A DNA stretch of 64,000 bases from Pedobacter sp. PAMC26386 (GTDB lineage: Bacteria > Bacteroidota > Bacteroidia > Sphingobacteriales > Sphingobacteriaceae). Shown here piece after piece: positions 52,891 to 61,981 of this stretch. Below the pieces are notes generated by a model that had not been told where the DNA came from, searched no databases, and was given only the letters and a program-made list of their open reading frames with translations. The stretch is taken from the NCBI GenBank assembly GCA_014302835.1, contig CP060294.1, forward strand, positions 1,054,001 through 1,118,000. The letters are read 5' to 3'. Position numbers and translations under genes: made by a program. Positions within the stretch are counted from its first letter, which is position 1. Each line of letters begins with the position of its first letter.

Positions 52891-55288
52891 CTTCAGTTCT
52901 CTCTTAAACAGTTACTGCAGAGAGTTTAGCAATTGGAGCCGCTATCTGGGAATCCCTAAATATGATCAGCCGCTGGCTAATCATTTAAAATTGACAGGTC
53001 ATGAGCTGCACATCCGTTTCGATTTCTCTGCGTTTGGATTGGAAGTATTTGCTCCCCTAAAGCATTATGCAGAGAGCGGTAGACATGTATTTCATTACCC
53101 GGTTATAGTACGTAATTTGGAGACCGATGAAATCAGGCCGATAGATGCTTTGCGTTTTATGGAACTGATCATTTTATTTGCCAAAGCAGAATTCCCGCAA
53201 ATCAATGCGGAGCTGGTGAAATCTCGTTTGCTGAATAGCATAGAGAATTTAACAAAATATCTGGAATATTTTAACCGGACAGGTAAGCTGGTCAATAGAG
53301 AATACATGAACTTTATTGATGCAGAACAATCGCTGGCTCTTGGAGATAACTCGCACCCGCTAGCTAAAGGCAGAATGGGTTTTAAGAATGATGAAGAACT
53401 CCTGAAATATTCTCCTGAAACAGCAGGAGAGTTCCAGTTATCGTATTTTTTGGTCTCGCCGGCACATGTGACTGAGCAAAATGCCGAAGGGTATGAGATT
53501 ACAGTGACTTTCAAAATGGAGTTACTAAATGCTGTTCCTGCAGGCCACCAGATATTGGAATTGCTGAATAGCCATGCAGACTGGAAAGTCTTACCGATGC
53601 ATCCATGGGAGGCACAATATTTACTGGCATCGGCCGAAGTCAAGGAAATGCAAAGCGAAGGGTTATTATATAGCCTTGGAGACTGGGGCCCATTATATAC
53701 ACCAACCTCATCCATAAGTACAGTTTATAACCGCGAAAGTGACTGGATATATAAATTTTCACTTCACGTGAAGACCACCAATTCAGAACTTGTCAATCTA
53801 ACCAGAGATTTAGATCGTGGTTATGATATAAGCCGTCTATTGAAAACGGAACTGGGTAAATCATTGAAAAAGGAATTCCCGGAAATCGAATTTATTACCG
53901 ATCCTGCTTTCTTTGCAGTGACTTATAAAGGAAAGACCATTGATGGTTTTAACACCGGTATTCGTCACAATACATTTAAAGGTGAGGCCGCAGAGAAAAA
54001 TGTAACCTTACTGGCTGCACTTTGTCAGGATGGATTGCTGGGAGAGAATCCTAGAATCGTTAACGTCATTGAACAAGCGGCTAAAAAGAAAAACAAACCC
54101 GTTGAACAGGTTGCAATCAATTGGTTCAAACAATATCTTCATATCTGTGTAGGTCCGATTGTTGGGATTCTGAATCAATATGGAATGGCTTTCGAGTTTC
54201 ATCAACAGAATGTACTCGTTGAACTGGATAGTCAGAATTTTCCGGCTAAACTCTATTTCAGAGATAATCAGGGCTTCTTTTTCCTGGAGGGGCACTTTGA
54301 AGATCTATTGAAACATCTACCAGATTTGGCTAATGAAAGTGGCTCTATTGTTCCTGAAGCTTATATTTTTCCAAAGTATACCTATTACCTGTTGCTCAAT
54401 AACATCTTAGGAATTGTGAATGCTTTAGGTTGCAACGGACTGGCTGATGAAAAAATGCTTATCGATCTGGTTTATCTTGAGTTTAAACAATTTGAAGACT
54501 CAGATACCACTGGTTTTGTGGATTATGTGGTTAACAGCAGAAGCTGGGAAGTGAGAGGCAACCTGCTGACCAATTTAATTAGTCTAGATGGAGCAAGTGT
54601 GCCGATTGATAATCCGGAGATCTACAGAGCCTATCCTAACCCATTAAACAAGTATTTTTTTTGTGAGCACCTGATTAAACCAAAAAAGGACGAAGTAATC
54701 TACACCAGGTATTTCTCTAAAGAAGATATCACCATCACACTTCGTTCATTTGATGCAGACAGGGATCTGGAAATGGCACATGACTGGTTTAACCAGGAAT
54801 ATGCCAAACCTATCTGGAAAATGGATGGGCCAATCAGAGATCTGGAAACATTTTACCGCACACTTCTGCCAAGTGATCATTCTCATAGTATTATAGGAGA
54901 AATCAATGGGGAACCAACTTTTACTATTGAACCTTATTGGCCAATGCGTGATACCGTAGGCGCTTACTATGAGGCACTGGCAACAGATTATGGCGCGCGT
55001 TTACTGATTGATCAGACAGATAACAATGAGAAATTCAGTTTCTGTATTGGTCAAATGATTATGGACCTGGTATTTATGGACCCTGTAGTTGGAAAATTTA
55101 TCAATGAAACCGCTGTTGAGTCCCCTGAGATGCACATTTTCCTAACCAGGCTAGGATTCAAGTTTCAGCAGGTTATCAATATGGCTACTAAAGACGCCAA
55201 CCTAACCTTTTGCTATAGAGAATGGTACTGGGAGAAATTTCCAGAAAGTAAAGATATCGCATTATCAGGTCAGCTGGCCGGAATTTAA
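52835..55288 (+). CDS. IucA/IucC siderophore synthetase fused to a GNAT acyltransferase
   Basis: This 817-residue bifunctional protein has an N-terminal NRPS-independent siderophore synthetase of the IucA/IucC type (about 1-610): HPWEAQYLL, SSISTVYNRESDWIYKFSLH, GFNTGIRHN and FEFHQQNVLVEL are its ATP and substrate motifs. The C-terminal 200 residues are an IucB/AlcB-like GNAT acyltransferase: ITLRSFDADRDLEMAHDWFN, EPYWPMRD, ARLLIDQ and RLGFKFQQVINM. The acyltransferase would acylate the N-hydroxy-diamine and the synthetase would join the units, as in desferrioxamine or bisucaberin synthesis. The 56-nt overlap with the decarboxylase gene suggests coupled translation. Confidence 0.9.
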   Translation: METNTYSLIKLQQNSGEINFSSLLNSYCREFSNWSRYLGIPKYDQPLANHLKLTGHELHIRFDFSAFGLEVFAPLKHYAESGRHVFHYPVIVRNLETDEIRPIDALRFMELIILFAKAEFPQINAELVKSRLLNSIENLTKYLEYFNRTGKLVNREYMNFIDAEQSLALGDNSHPLAKGRMGFKNDEELLKYSPETAGEFQLSYFLVSPAHVTEQNAEGYEITVTFKMELLNAVPAGHQILELLNSHADWKVLPMHPWEAQYLLASAEVKEMQSEGLLYSLGDWGPLYTPTSSISTVYNRESDWIYKFSLHVKTTNSELVNLTRDLDRGYDISRLLKTELGKSLKKEFPEIEFITDPAFFAVTYKGKTIDGFNTGIRHNTFKGEAAEKNVTLLAALCQDGLLGENPRIVNVIEQAAKKKNKPVEQVAINWFKQYLHICVGPIVGILNQYGMAFEFHQQNVLVELDSQNFPAKLYFRDNQGFFFLEGHFEDLLKHLPDLANESGSIVPEAYIFPKYTYYLLLNNILGIVNALGCNGLADEKMLIDLVYLEFKQFEDSDTTGFVDYVVNSRSWEVRGNLLTNLISLDGASVPIDNPEIYRAYPNPLNKYFFCEHLIKPKKDEVIYTRYFSKEDITITLRSFDADRDLEMAHDWFNQEYAKPIWKMDGPIRDLETFYRTLLPSDHSHSIIGEINGEPTFTIEPYWPMRDTVGAYYEALATDYGARLLIDQTDNNEKFSFCIGQMIMDLVFMDPVVGKFINETAVESPEMHIFLTRLGFKFQQVINMATKDANLTFCYREWYWEKFPESKDIALSGQLAGI

Positions 55289-55301
55289 ATTCTTAAAACA
55301 A

Positions 55302-56654
55302 ATGAAAACACAAAAAATTTACGACATCATCGGTATTGGTATCGGACCATTTAACCTGGGGATGGCTGCTCTGGCAGCACCTTTAGACGATTTGTCGGCT
55401 GTATTTTTCGATCAGGCACCAATTTTTAACTGGCATCCTGGTATGATGCTGAGCGATGCCACTTTGCAGGTCCCTTTTATGGCGGACCTGGTTACCCTTG
55501 CTGATCCTACAAGTCCTTATAGTTTCCTGAATTTCATGAAACAAACAGACCGTTTGTATAAATTTTATATCAGAGAAGATTTTTATATCCTGCGTAAAGA
55601 ATATAATGCCTACTGCAAATGGGTAATTGGCCAATTACCTTCCTGCCAGTTCAGTCAGAAAGTTTTAAGCACTGATTACGATGAAGTACAAGAGTTTTAT
55701 AAACTTATAGTGGAAGACCAGAATAGTTTCGAAAAGCAAACGTTTTATACCCGTAAACTGGTATTAGGTACAGGAACAATTCCTAAAATGCCAGAGTTTG
55801 CTGAACCTGGTAAACATCCGAATGTTATTCATACTTCAGACTACCTGCATCGTAAACAAGAACTACTGAAACAGGGGAGTATCAGTATCATCGGATCGGG
55901 GCAGAGTGCTGCCGAGATCTTCAGTGATCTTTTACCGGAAACCGAAAATGGACTGGAATTGAAATGGTATACCCGTCCGGATCGTTTTTTCCCTATGGAA
56001 TATTCTAAACTTACTTTAGAACTGACATCTCCAGAATATGTAGATCATTTTTATAACCTGCCAGACGAGAAACGCAAACAAGTTTTAAGTAAGCAGAATT
56101 CATTATTCAAAGGAATTAATTATGATTTGATCAACCAGATTTTTGATAAACTCTATGAATTGAGTGTAGATGGGGAGGAGCCAAATGTGAAATTAAGCCC
56201 GAATTGTCAGCTCAATGGAATCACCACCACAGCAGATGGTCGTTCCACTCTCCATTTTTACCATACAGAAGTAGAAAAGGAATTTGTTCAGCAAACCGAT
56301 TTTGTCGTATTAGCGACAGGTTATAAATACAAGGAACCTTCTTTCTTAAAAGGAATTAACCACCGGATTACCCGTAACGAAGATAATTTGTACGATGTAG
56401 GTCGTAACTACTCCATTGATACTGGTGGAGATCAGATTTTTGTTCAGAATGCGGAATTACATTCGCATGGTTTTGTAACCCCTGACTTAGGAATGGGCGC
56501 TTACCGGAACTCGGCTATTATCAATACCGTACTGGGTAGGGAAGCTTATAAGGTTGAAAAGAAAATTGCCTTCCAATCTTTTGGTCTGGCAGCTATCGGG
56601 GAAATAGAAGATCCGTTGAAAGAAATTCTTGAAGCTGAAAACAGCACAGTATAA
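55302..56654 (+). CDS. Amine N-monooxygenase (lysine/ornithine N-hydroxylase family)
   Basis: This 450-residue FAD- and NADPH-dependent enzyme of the IucD/SidA/PvdA family hydroxylates the terminal amine of a diamine or amino acid. IIGIGIGPFNLGMAALA is the FAD loop, NWHPGMML and DLVTLADPTSPYSFLNF are family signatures, SIIGSGQSAAEIFSDLL is the NADPH loop, and DFVVLATGYKYKEP is the C-terminal ATGY motif. With the decarboxylase and fused synthetase it completes the set for a hydroxamate siderophore. It begins 13 bp after the synthetase and is followed by a hairpin. Confidence 0.93.
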   Translation: MKTQKIYDIIGIGIGPFNLGMAALAAPLDDLSAVFFDQAPIFNWHPGMMLSDATLQVPFMADLVTLADPTSPYSFLNFMKQTDRLYKFYIREDFYILRKEYNAYCKWVIGQLPSCQFSQKVLSTDYDEVQEFYKLIVEDQNSFEKQTFYTRKLVLGTGTIPKMPEFAEPGKHPNVIHTSDYLHRKQELLKQGSISIIGSGQSAAEIFSDLLPETENGLELKWYTRPDRFFPMEYSKLTLELTSPEYVDHFYNLPDEKRKQVLSKQNSLFKGINYDLINQIFDKLYELSVDGEEPNVKLSPNCQLNGITTTADGRSTLHFYHTEVEKEFVQQTDFVVLATGYKYKEPSFLKGINHRITRNEDNLYDVGRNYSIDTGGDQIFVQNAELHSHGFVTPDLGMGAYRNSAIINTVLGREAYKVEKKIAFQSFGLAAIGEIEDPLKEILEAENSTV

Positions 56655-57179
56655 TAAATTATATCGCTAAAGCTATTGTCGAACTAATGTACAAAAAACC
56701 GGCAGACCCCGAAATTACAGGGACTGAGGAATACGATTTGACTCATTTCCATCTGGATACGGATTAGCAGCAGAAGGCTTTTTAATTACTTTACCTATGT
56801 GAAAGCGTATAGTGACTGTTTGATATTTACAGTCGCTATACGCTTCGTTTGTTGAAGAGGATCGGAATATTCTGATTGCTATCAAAGCTTCTATGTTTTC
56901 AAGTGAAGGGGTAGTTTTATTTTGCTATGGAGATGTGATTTTGGAGACAAAATAGTGTGATTTTATGTCATTTGTAACGTGTTGATAATCAGCGACTAAG
57001 TTGGCTTCCTTCGGAGATGGTTCGGACAGTCTTCATACTTGTTTCGATTTCAGCCGAAAGATGTCCGAAAAAAATCCTTATGATCTGCTTTTAATCACCA
57101 GTCGTGTTATAAACTCATCTATATTTTAAACTGTAGAAATTCATATTTTCACCATATTTACCAGCTTAAATTGAAGACG
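56655..57179. other. 525-bp region after the siderophore operon
   Basis: Besides the hairpin at 56803-56845 I see no gene. A 26-codon frame at about 56689-56767 reads MYKKPADPEITGTEEYDL and may be the tail of a lost gene. Before 57180 the region is AT-rich, with no clear promoter box. Confidence 0.35.
56803..56845 (+). terminator. Hairpin ending the siderophore operon
   Basis: AAGCGTATAGTGACTGT (56803-56819) pairs with 56829-56845 over 17 bp, with one G-T wobble and a 9-nt loop. Only a short T-run (CGTTTGTT) follows. Confidence 0.65.
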
Positions 57180-58172
57180 ATGCAGAATATAATAAAATGG
57201 GGGATGATTGGGTGCGGGGATGTGACAGAAGTCAAAAGCGGACCTGCTTTCCAGAAAGTTCCCAATTCAAGTTTGGTGGCTGTAATGAGCAGGAATGCTG
57301 AAAAAGCTAAAGATTATGCGGAAAGGCATCAAATCTCCAAATGGTATAGTAACACACAAGAATTAATTGATGATCCGGAAATTAATGCGATATATATTGC
57401 AACTCCACCATTATCACACCAGGAATTAGCTATTGCAGCATTAAAAGCAGGTAAATCTGTTTATGTTGAAAAACCAATGGCAGTAAATGCAGCTGCTGGA
57501 AAGAAAATGGTTGAGGCTGCTACCCGGAGTGAAGGAAAATTGACAATTGCACATTATAGAAGGGAGCAACCTGTATTCAAAAAAATCAAAGCTTTGCTTG
57601 ATGAGCAGGCCATTGGGGACATCAAATTTGTGACGCTTCATTATTTACAACCATCGCTAACTGCAAAGGAACTATCTGATCCTAAAATTCAATGGCGTTT
57701 AGACCCGGAAATTGCTGGAGGCGGGCTGTTCCACGATATTGCTCCGCATCAATTAGATCTGATGTTATATTTTTTCGGGCCAATTGAAAAAGCTACTGGT
57801 CTTTCTGGTAACCAGGGTGGTTTATACCAGGCAGATGACCTGGTGGCAGGCGTGATAAAATTCAAGAATAACGTGTTTTTTAATGGAATATGGTGTTTTG
57901 ATATGCCTTCTGATACTTCAAACGATATTTGCACGATTACCGGATCTAAAGGAACAATCTCTTTTCCTGTTTTTGGACCAGCTAAAATAGAGTTAACTGT
58001 AAAAGAAAAAACAGAAACATTCACTTTTGACGTGCTTCAGCATGTTCAGCAGCCAATGATTGAGGCTACAGTACGTTATTTTTTAGATGAAATTGCTAAT
58101 CCATGTAGTGCAGCAGATGGGGTAACCGTTATGGAAATTATAGATCAGTTTACAAACGCTCTTGCAGATTGA
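57180..58172 (+). CDS. Gfo/Idh/MocA family oxidoreductase
   Basis: This 330-residue NAD(P)-dependent oxidoreductase has a Rossmann fold with WGMIGCGDVTEVKSGPAF, EKPMAVNAAAGKKM with the E-K-P motif (about 95), and GGLFHDIAPHQLDLMLYFFG with the catalytic-region His. It is different from the first family member at 1675 (no FGMSG loop). I start at the ATG at 57180; TTG at 57171 is possible. The substrate is probably a sugar or related polyol. Its 3' end overlaps the convergent DUF1905 gene by 23 bp. Confidence 0.9.
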   Translation: MQNIIKWGMIGCGDVTEVKSGPAFQKVPNSSLVAVMSRNAEKAKDYAERHQISKWYSNTQELIDDPEINAIYIATPPLSHQELAIAALKAGKSVYVEKPMAVNAAAGKKMVEAATRSEGKLTIAHYRREQPVFKKIKALLDEQAIGDIKFVTLHYLQPSLTAKELSDPKIQWRLDPEIAGGGLFHDIAPHQLDLMLYFFGPIEKATGLSGNQGGLYQADDLVAGVIKFKNNVFFNGIWCFDMPSDTSNDICTITGSKGTISFPVFGPAKIELTVKEKTETFTFDVLQHVQQPMIEATVRYFLDEIANPCSAADGVTVMEIIDQFTNALAD

Positions 58173-58422
58173 TCATTACACTATCACCTTCTTTTTTATC
58201 AATAAGCTTCCTGATTTCGGCCGTTACAGGAAGCTTATGCATTCCGTTCCCTAAGGCCATAAAGGAACTCTTGAATGGTTGTCCTTCAATTTCACCCCTA
58301 ACTTTTACCAGTCCTTTAGTCTTAAAAAAATCTGCAGATTCTGGCCAGATTACATAAGTCCATCCACCTTTAGCGGGGCTTTTTTGTAGTGTTGCTGTGA
58401 ATTTTTTATTTAAAGTGCTCAT
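58150..58422 (-). CDS. DUF1905 domain protein
   Basis: This 90-residue protein forms a small beta-barrel-like domain of the DUF1905 family. KFTATLQKSPAKGGWTYVIWPESADFF and VRGEIEGQPFKSSFMALGNGMHKLPV are the family strands, and IRKLIDKKEGDSVMINLQ the end. It is often fused to a bacteriocin-protection (YdeI/OmpD) domain; here it stands alone. Its function is unknown. The 3' ends of this and the oxidoreductase gene overlap. Confidence 0.86.
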   Translation of the reverse strand: MSTLNKKFTATLQKSPAKGGWTYVIWPESADFFKTKGLVKVRGEIEGQPFKSSFMALGNGMHKLPVTAEIRKLIDKKEGDSVMINLQERL

Positions 58423-58522
58423 AGCTATTTGATTAGTTCTTCTACAAATTTAATACTTGCAGGGCAAAAGCGTCGGGGCTATAAAGTCTTTTTAAGGGGG
58501 GGATTGCGACAAAATATAATAT

Positions 58523-58562
58523 CTATTGTAAATTAGTTGAATATTCAACTAATTTACAATAG
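58523..58562. promoter_or_regulatory. Perfect 40-bp palindrome, probable MarR operator
   Basis: CTATTGTAAATTAGTTGAAT (58523-58542) and its exact complement (58543-58562) have no spacer. The MarR gene starts 23 bp later, so the palindrome overlaps the promoter. TAGTTGAATATTCAACTA in the middle looks like a MarR-type half-site pair. Confidence 0.78.
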
Positions 58563-58585
58563 CTTTGTTTTGTTATTGAGCAGCT

Positions 58586-59011
58586 ATGGAAAATTCAACC
58601 AGAATTAGTTTATTAATCTCGCAGGCTTTAGGCCTGTACCGTATTCGGATTAACGCTTTACTGTCGCAAAACCAAATCGATCTTACTTCTGAAATGTGTG
58701 CCGTACTCAGGCTGATTTGGAAAAAAGAAGGGCAGAAACAAAAAGATCTGGCCGACCAGCTTTATAAAGATAAAGGCTCCATCACAAAAATTATTGATAA
58801 CCTGGAGAAAAGAGAACTTGTGACTCGGATCAGCGATATTGAGGATGCAAGGAACAAGAAAATTATGCTGACCGATAGTGGAAGGGAAATGGAAAAGATA
58901 GTTTTGCCGTTGCTGGATACTTTTCTTGATCGTATAACAGAGTCAATTGATCAAAAAGAATTAGAAATATCCAGACGTGTTTTAAGTCAGCTCATCGAAA
59001 AGTTAAGCTAA
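58586..59011 (+). CDS. MarR family transcriptional regulator
   Basis: This 141-residue winged-helix regulator has QKQKDLADQLYKDKGSITKIIDNLEKRELVTR as the HTH and recognition helix (about 53-84), and the wing with ISDIEDARNKKIMLTDSG. Dimer helices lie at both ends. It probably represses itself and the MFS gene 11 bp downstream through the palindrome at 58523-58562, releasing DNA on binding a small aromatic or toxic compound (family knowledge). Confidence 0.93.
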   Translation: MENSTRISLLISQALGLYRIRINALLSQNQIDLTSEMCAVLRLIWKKEGQKQKDLADQLYKDKGSITKIIDNLEKRELVTRISDIEDARNKKIMLTDSGREMEKIVLPLLDTFLDRITESIDQKELEISRRVLSQLIEKLS

Positions 59012-59022
59012 TTATACCTTTT

Positions 59023-60615
59023 ATGTTGTATGAATTATCTCCATACCGGAAAAATGTCAGCGAAAGTATCAAAGGACCTGCTATCATTTTATTGCTTTTG
59101 CTTCAATCTTTTGTTTTAGCGATCACCAGTACGACTGCTTCACGTTTATCAGCATTCTATGGAGTAGAACCAGAAACTGTAACCTGGTTTTCACAAATTG
59201 GGACTGTTGGACTGGTTTCTGCTATACCTATATATTATAGGTTAAAGTTATATTTTAAAAAAGCTGACCTTTTAATGGGGGTATTGATCTGCCAGGTGAT
59301 TCTTTCTATTTCCTGTTACCTGATCAATTATGCGCCACTTTTATTGATGAGCAATTTTCTGATCAGTATGCTTAAACTGATCTGTCTGCTGGATTTTATC
59401 TCCTTATTAGTGGATCGTTTTCCTGCCATGCGTCACAGAGCGCTGTTTTATGGGATATATTATACGATTGCCCGGGTGGGAGGAGAGCTTGCCGATATCT
59501 TTATTAATCCAACTATCGAAGAACATGAATGGCAGGCTATATATTTGATCGGAACTATAGCAGCCGGTCTTTGTATGGTGATTTGTCTGCTGTTATTTCA
59601 CCGGGAAAGAATGCACCGGAAAATTCCTTTATATCAGGTAGATTGGGCAAGTATGTTCTTTTTTACCGGAGCATCTTTACTCTTGTGTTATGTACTGACC
59701 TATGGGCAAATCAGAGATTGGTTTAGCGATCAACTTATTCTAGCTGCATTTATTGGTTTTTGTCTGTTCACCTTTTTGTTTGTGATAAGACAGTATCATG
59801 TCAAACGTCCTTTTTGGGACTTAAGGGTTTTTAAGAATTATAAACAAATTCCCCTGGGTATTCTCTTTATGGTATTGATGTATGCTTTTTATAGTACTAA
59901 TTCCTTGTTTAACAGGTACGCTGCCTATACTTTTCATGGTGAAGAAAGATATTTATCTATTATCGCGCTGATCACTTTATGTGCTTATCTGATTAGTTTT
60001 CCGATTGCAGGTATTTTATTATATCGCCGGATGCCAGTAAGGGTAATGCTCAGTATTGGTTTTCTGCTTTATGCTGGATCTTTGTTTATCTTTTTTCATG
60101 ATGTACAGACTTATAATTCTATGAATAACCTGATCGCAGCTTATTTGATGCAGGGAATGGCCTATGGAGTACTGCTCACTACACTTTCTACTTTTACAGC
60201 GACCAATATACCCAAAGAGTCTAATGGGGACCGGGTTATGGGAAGTTTGTTTTTCCGCTATATTCTTGGTGCTTATGCCGGATACTCATTGTTCAGTAAT
60301 TGGTTGTTTCGGGGCACAACCAAACATGATAGTTATCTTTCTGAAGGAATTACCTTTGATAACCCCGTTTACTCTTCAGAAATACAACATTTAAAAGCAA
60401 TATTTCTTTCCCAGGGTATGGATAGCATTCATGCCAATAGCGCGGCAGTAGTGATGATAGCCAAAAAAATAGAATTGCAGGCCATGCTGCTGACTTTAAG
60501 AGAAGTATCTTTATTGATGGCTATTGCGGCGGTTGTTATTGCTGTGGTAGTCCTTTTTATTCGGAAATTTGAGATGCACGAAATTGTAGAAGAGAACAAG
60601 TATAAGATTGTCTAG
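59023..60615 (+). CDS. MFS transporter, drug-efflux type
   Basis: This 530-residue inner-membrane protein has about 14 hydrophobic helices, beginning with GPAIILLLLLQSFVLAITSTT and ending with LLMAIAAVVIAVVVLFI. It resembles the 14-TM DHA2 layout, but the standard motif C and the LDxTIVNVALP motif are not evident in the first helix, so it is a divergent member. Co-transcription with MarR makes it the likely efflux pump induced by the regulator ligand. No partner adaptor gene is adjacent. Confidence 0.82.
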   Translation: MLYELSPYRKNVSESIKGPAIILLLLLQSFVLAITSTTASRLSAFYGVEPETVTWFSQIGTVGLVSAIPIYYRLKLYFKKADLLMGVLICQVILSISCYLINYAPLLLMSNFLISMLKLICLLDFISLLVDRFPAMRHRALFYGIYYTIARVGGELADIFINPTIEEHEWQAIYLIGTIAAGLCMVICLLLFHRERMHRKIPLYQVDWASMFFFTGASLLLCYVLTYGQIRDWFSDQLILAAFIGFCLFTFLFVIRQYHVKRPFWDLRVFKNYKQIPLGILFMVLMYAFYSTNSLFNRYAAYTFHGEERYLSIIALITLCAYLISFPIAGILLYRRMPVRVMLSIGFLLYAGSLFIFFHDVQTYNSMNNLIAAYLMQGMAYGVLLTTLSTFTATNIPKESNGDRVMGSLFFRYILGAYAGYSLFSNWLFRGTTKHDSYLSEGITFDNPVYSSEIQHLKAIFLSQGMDSIHANSAAVVMIAKKIELQAMLLTLREVSLLMAIAAVVIAVVVLFIRKFEMHEIVEENKYKIV

Positions 60616-60676
60616 TTCGGCGTTTTTTTGCTAAAATTGTAAAAACAGTTATCCTGATTAGCTTAATTACAAAAAT

Positions 60677-61981
60677 ATGAACTTTGAAAATACTTTATCC
60701 TTTGCAAGGACAATGGATGAACAGGATCCATTGCACAAGTTCCGTGATGAATTTCTGTTTCCTCAGCAAAATGGTAAACCTTTTATATATCTGTGCGGTA
60801 ATTCACTAGGTCTTCAGCCTAAATCGGCACGTGCTGTGCTTGGAAAACAATTGGACAACTGGCAGAACCTGGCTGTAGAAGGTTGGTTTGAAGGTGATAG
60901 TCCATGGATGTTTTACCATAAAGAACTTAAAAAACTAATGGCTCCTATTGTAGGCGCATTGCCTGCCGAGGTTTGTCCGATGAATACACTGACTGTAAAT
61001 CTTCATTTACTGCTGGTCAGTTTTTATCGCCCTGCCCAAAAGCGGTTTAAGATCATTATGGAGGCAGGAGCTTTTCCTTCTGATCAGTATGCGCTGGAAA
61101 GTCAGGTTCGTTTTCATGGTTATGATCCTGTGGATGCGATTATTGAAGTAGCGCCTAGACCTGGTGAGTATACTTTGCGTAGGGAAGATATTGTAGCCCG
61201 TATTGCTGAAAATGCAGACGAGATTGCTTTGGTTTTATTTGGTGGGATTAATTATTTTACCGGTCAATGGTTTGATATGGAGTCTATTACTAAGGCGGGG
61301 CATGCTGCGGGAGCAATTGTAGGATTCGATTTAGCACATGCGGCTGGTAATGTGCCGGTACAATTACATGATTGGGATATAGATTTTGCTTGCTGGTGTT
61401 CTTATAAATATCAGAATAGTGGTCCTGGGGGTATAGGAGGTATATTTGTTCATGAAAAATATTTTAAAGATGATACGCTGAACCGTTTTGCAGGCTGGTG
61501 GGGTTATCAGGAGTCTACCCGTTTTAAAATGGCAAAAGGTTTTGTTCCTGAACCAGGAGCTGATGGGTGGCAGATCAGCTGTTCGCAGGTAATGCCGATG
61601 GCTCTATATCACGCTTCCTTGCAAATTTTTGAATCGGCGGGCTTTATGGGACCTTTGAGAGAGAAGAGTAAGACTTTGACCGCTTACCTGATTTATATTA
61701 TTGAACAGGTAAATCAGGCAATTGGTTATCAGCAGTATCAGGTTATCACACCCGAAAATGAAAATGACCGGGGTACACAGGTTTCAATTATTGCTTCAGG
61801 AAATGCAAAGGGAGTTTTTGAGAAATTGGTTGCAAATAATGTATTGGGTGACTGGAGAGAGCCAAATGTAATCCGTTTGAGCCCTGTTCCTTTATATAAC
61901 TCGTTTGTGGATGTTTTCCTGACCGGTGAATTATTGTTAAAAATAAGCAAAGAGATGCCATATGATAAACTACAATCCTAA
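60677..61981 (+). CDS. kynU: Kynureninase
   Basis: This 434-residue PLP enzyme cleaves kynurenine to anthranilate and alanine, or 3-hydroxykynurenine to 3-hydroxyanthranilate, in tryptophan breakdown and NAD synthesis. IYLCGNSLGLQPKSA, MNTLTVNLHLLLVSFYRP, VGFDLAHAAGNVPVQLHDW (PLP Asp) and CWCSYKYQNSGPGGIGG (Schiff-base Lys) are kynureninase signatures, along with RFAGWWG. Its stop overlaps the next gene by 20 bp. No kynurenine monooxygenase or dioxygenase is visible in the window. Confidence 0.95.
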   Translation: MNFENTLSFARTMDEQDPLHKFRDEFLFPQQNGKPFIYLCGNSLGLQPKSARAVLGKQLDNWQNLAVEGWFEGDSPWMFYHKELKKLMAPIVGALPAEVCPMNTLTVNLHLLLVSFYRPAQKRFKIIMEAGAFPSDQYALESQVRFHGYDPVDAIIEVAPRPGEYTLRREDIVARIAENADEIALVLFGGINYFTGQWFDMESITKAGHAAGAIVGFDLAHAAGNVPVQLHDWDIDFACWCSYKYQNSGPGGIGGIFVHEKYFKDDTLNRFAGWWGYQESTRFKMAKGFVPEPGADGWQISCSQVMPMALYHASLQIFESAGFMGPLREKSKTLTAYLIYIIEQVNQAIGYQQYQVITPENENDRGTQVSIIASGNAKGVFEKLVANNVLGDWREPNVIRLSPVPLYNSFVDVFLTGELLLKISKEMPYDKLQS

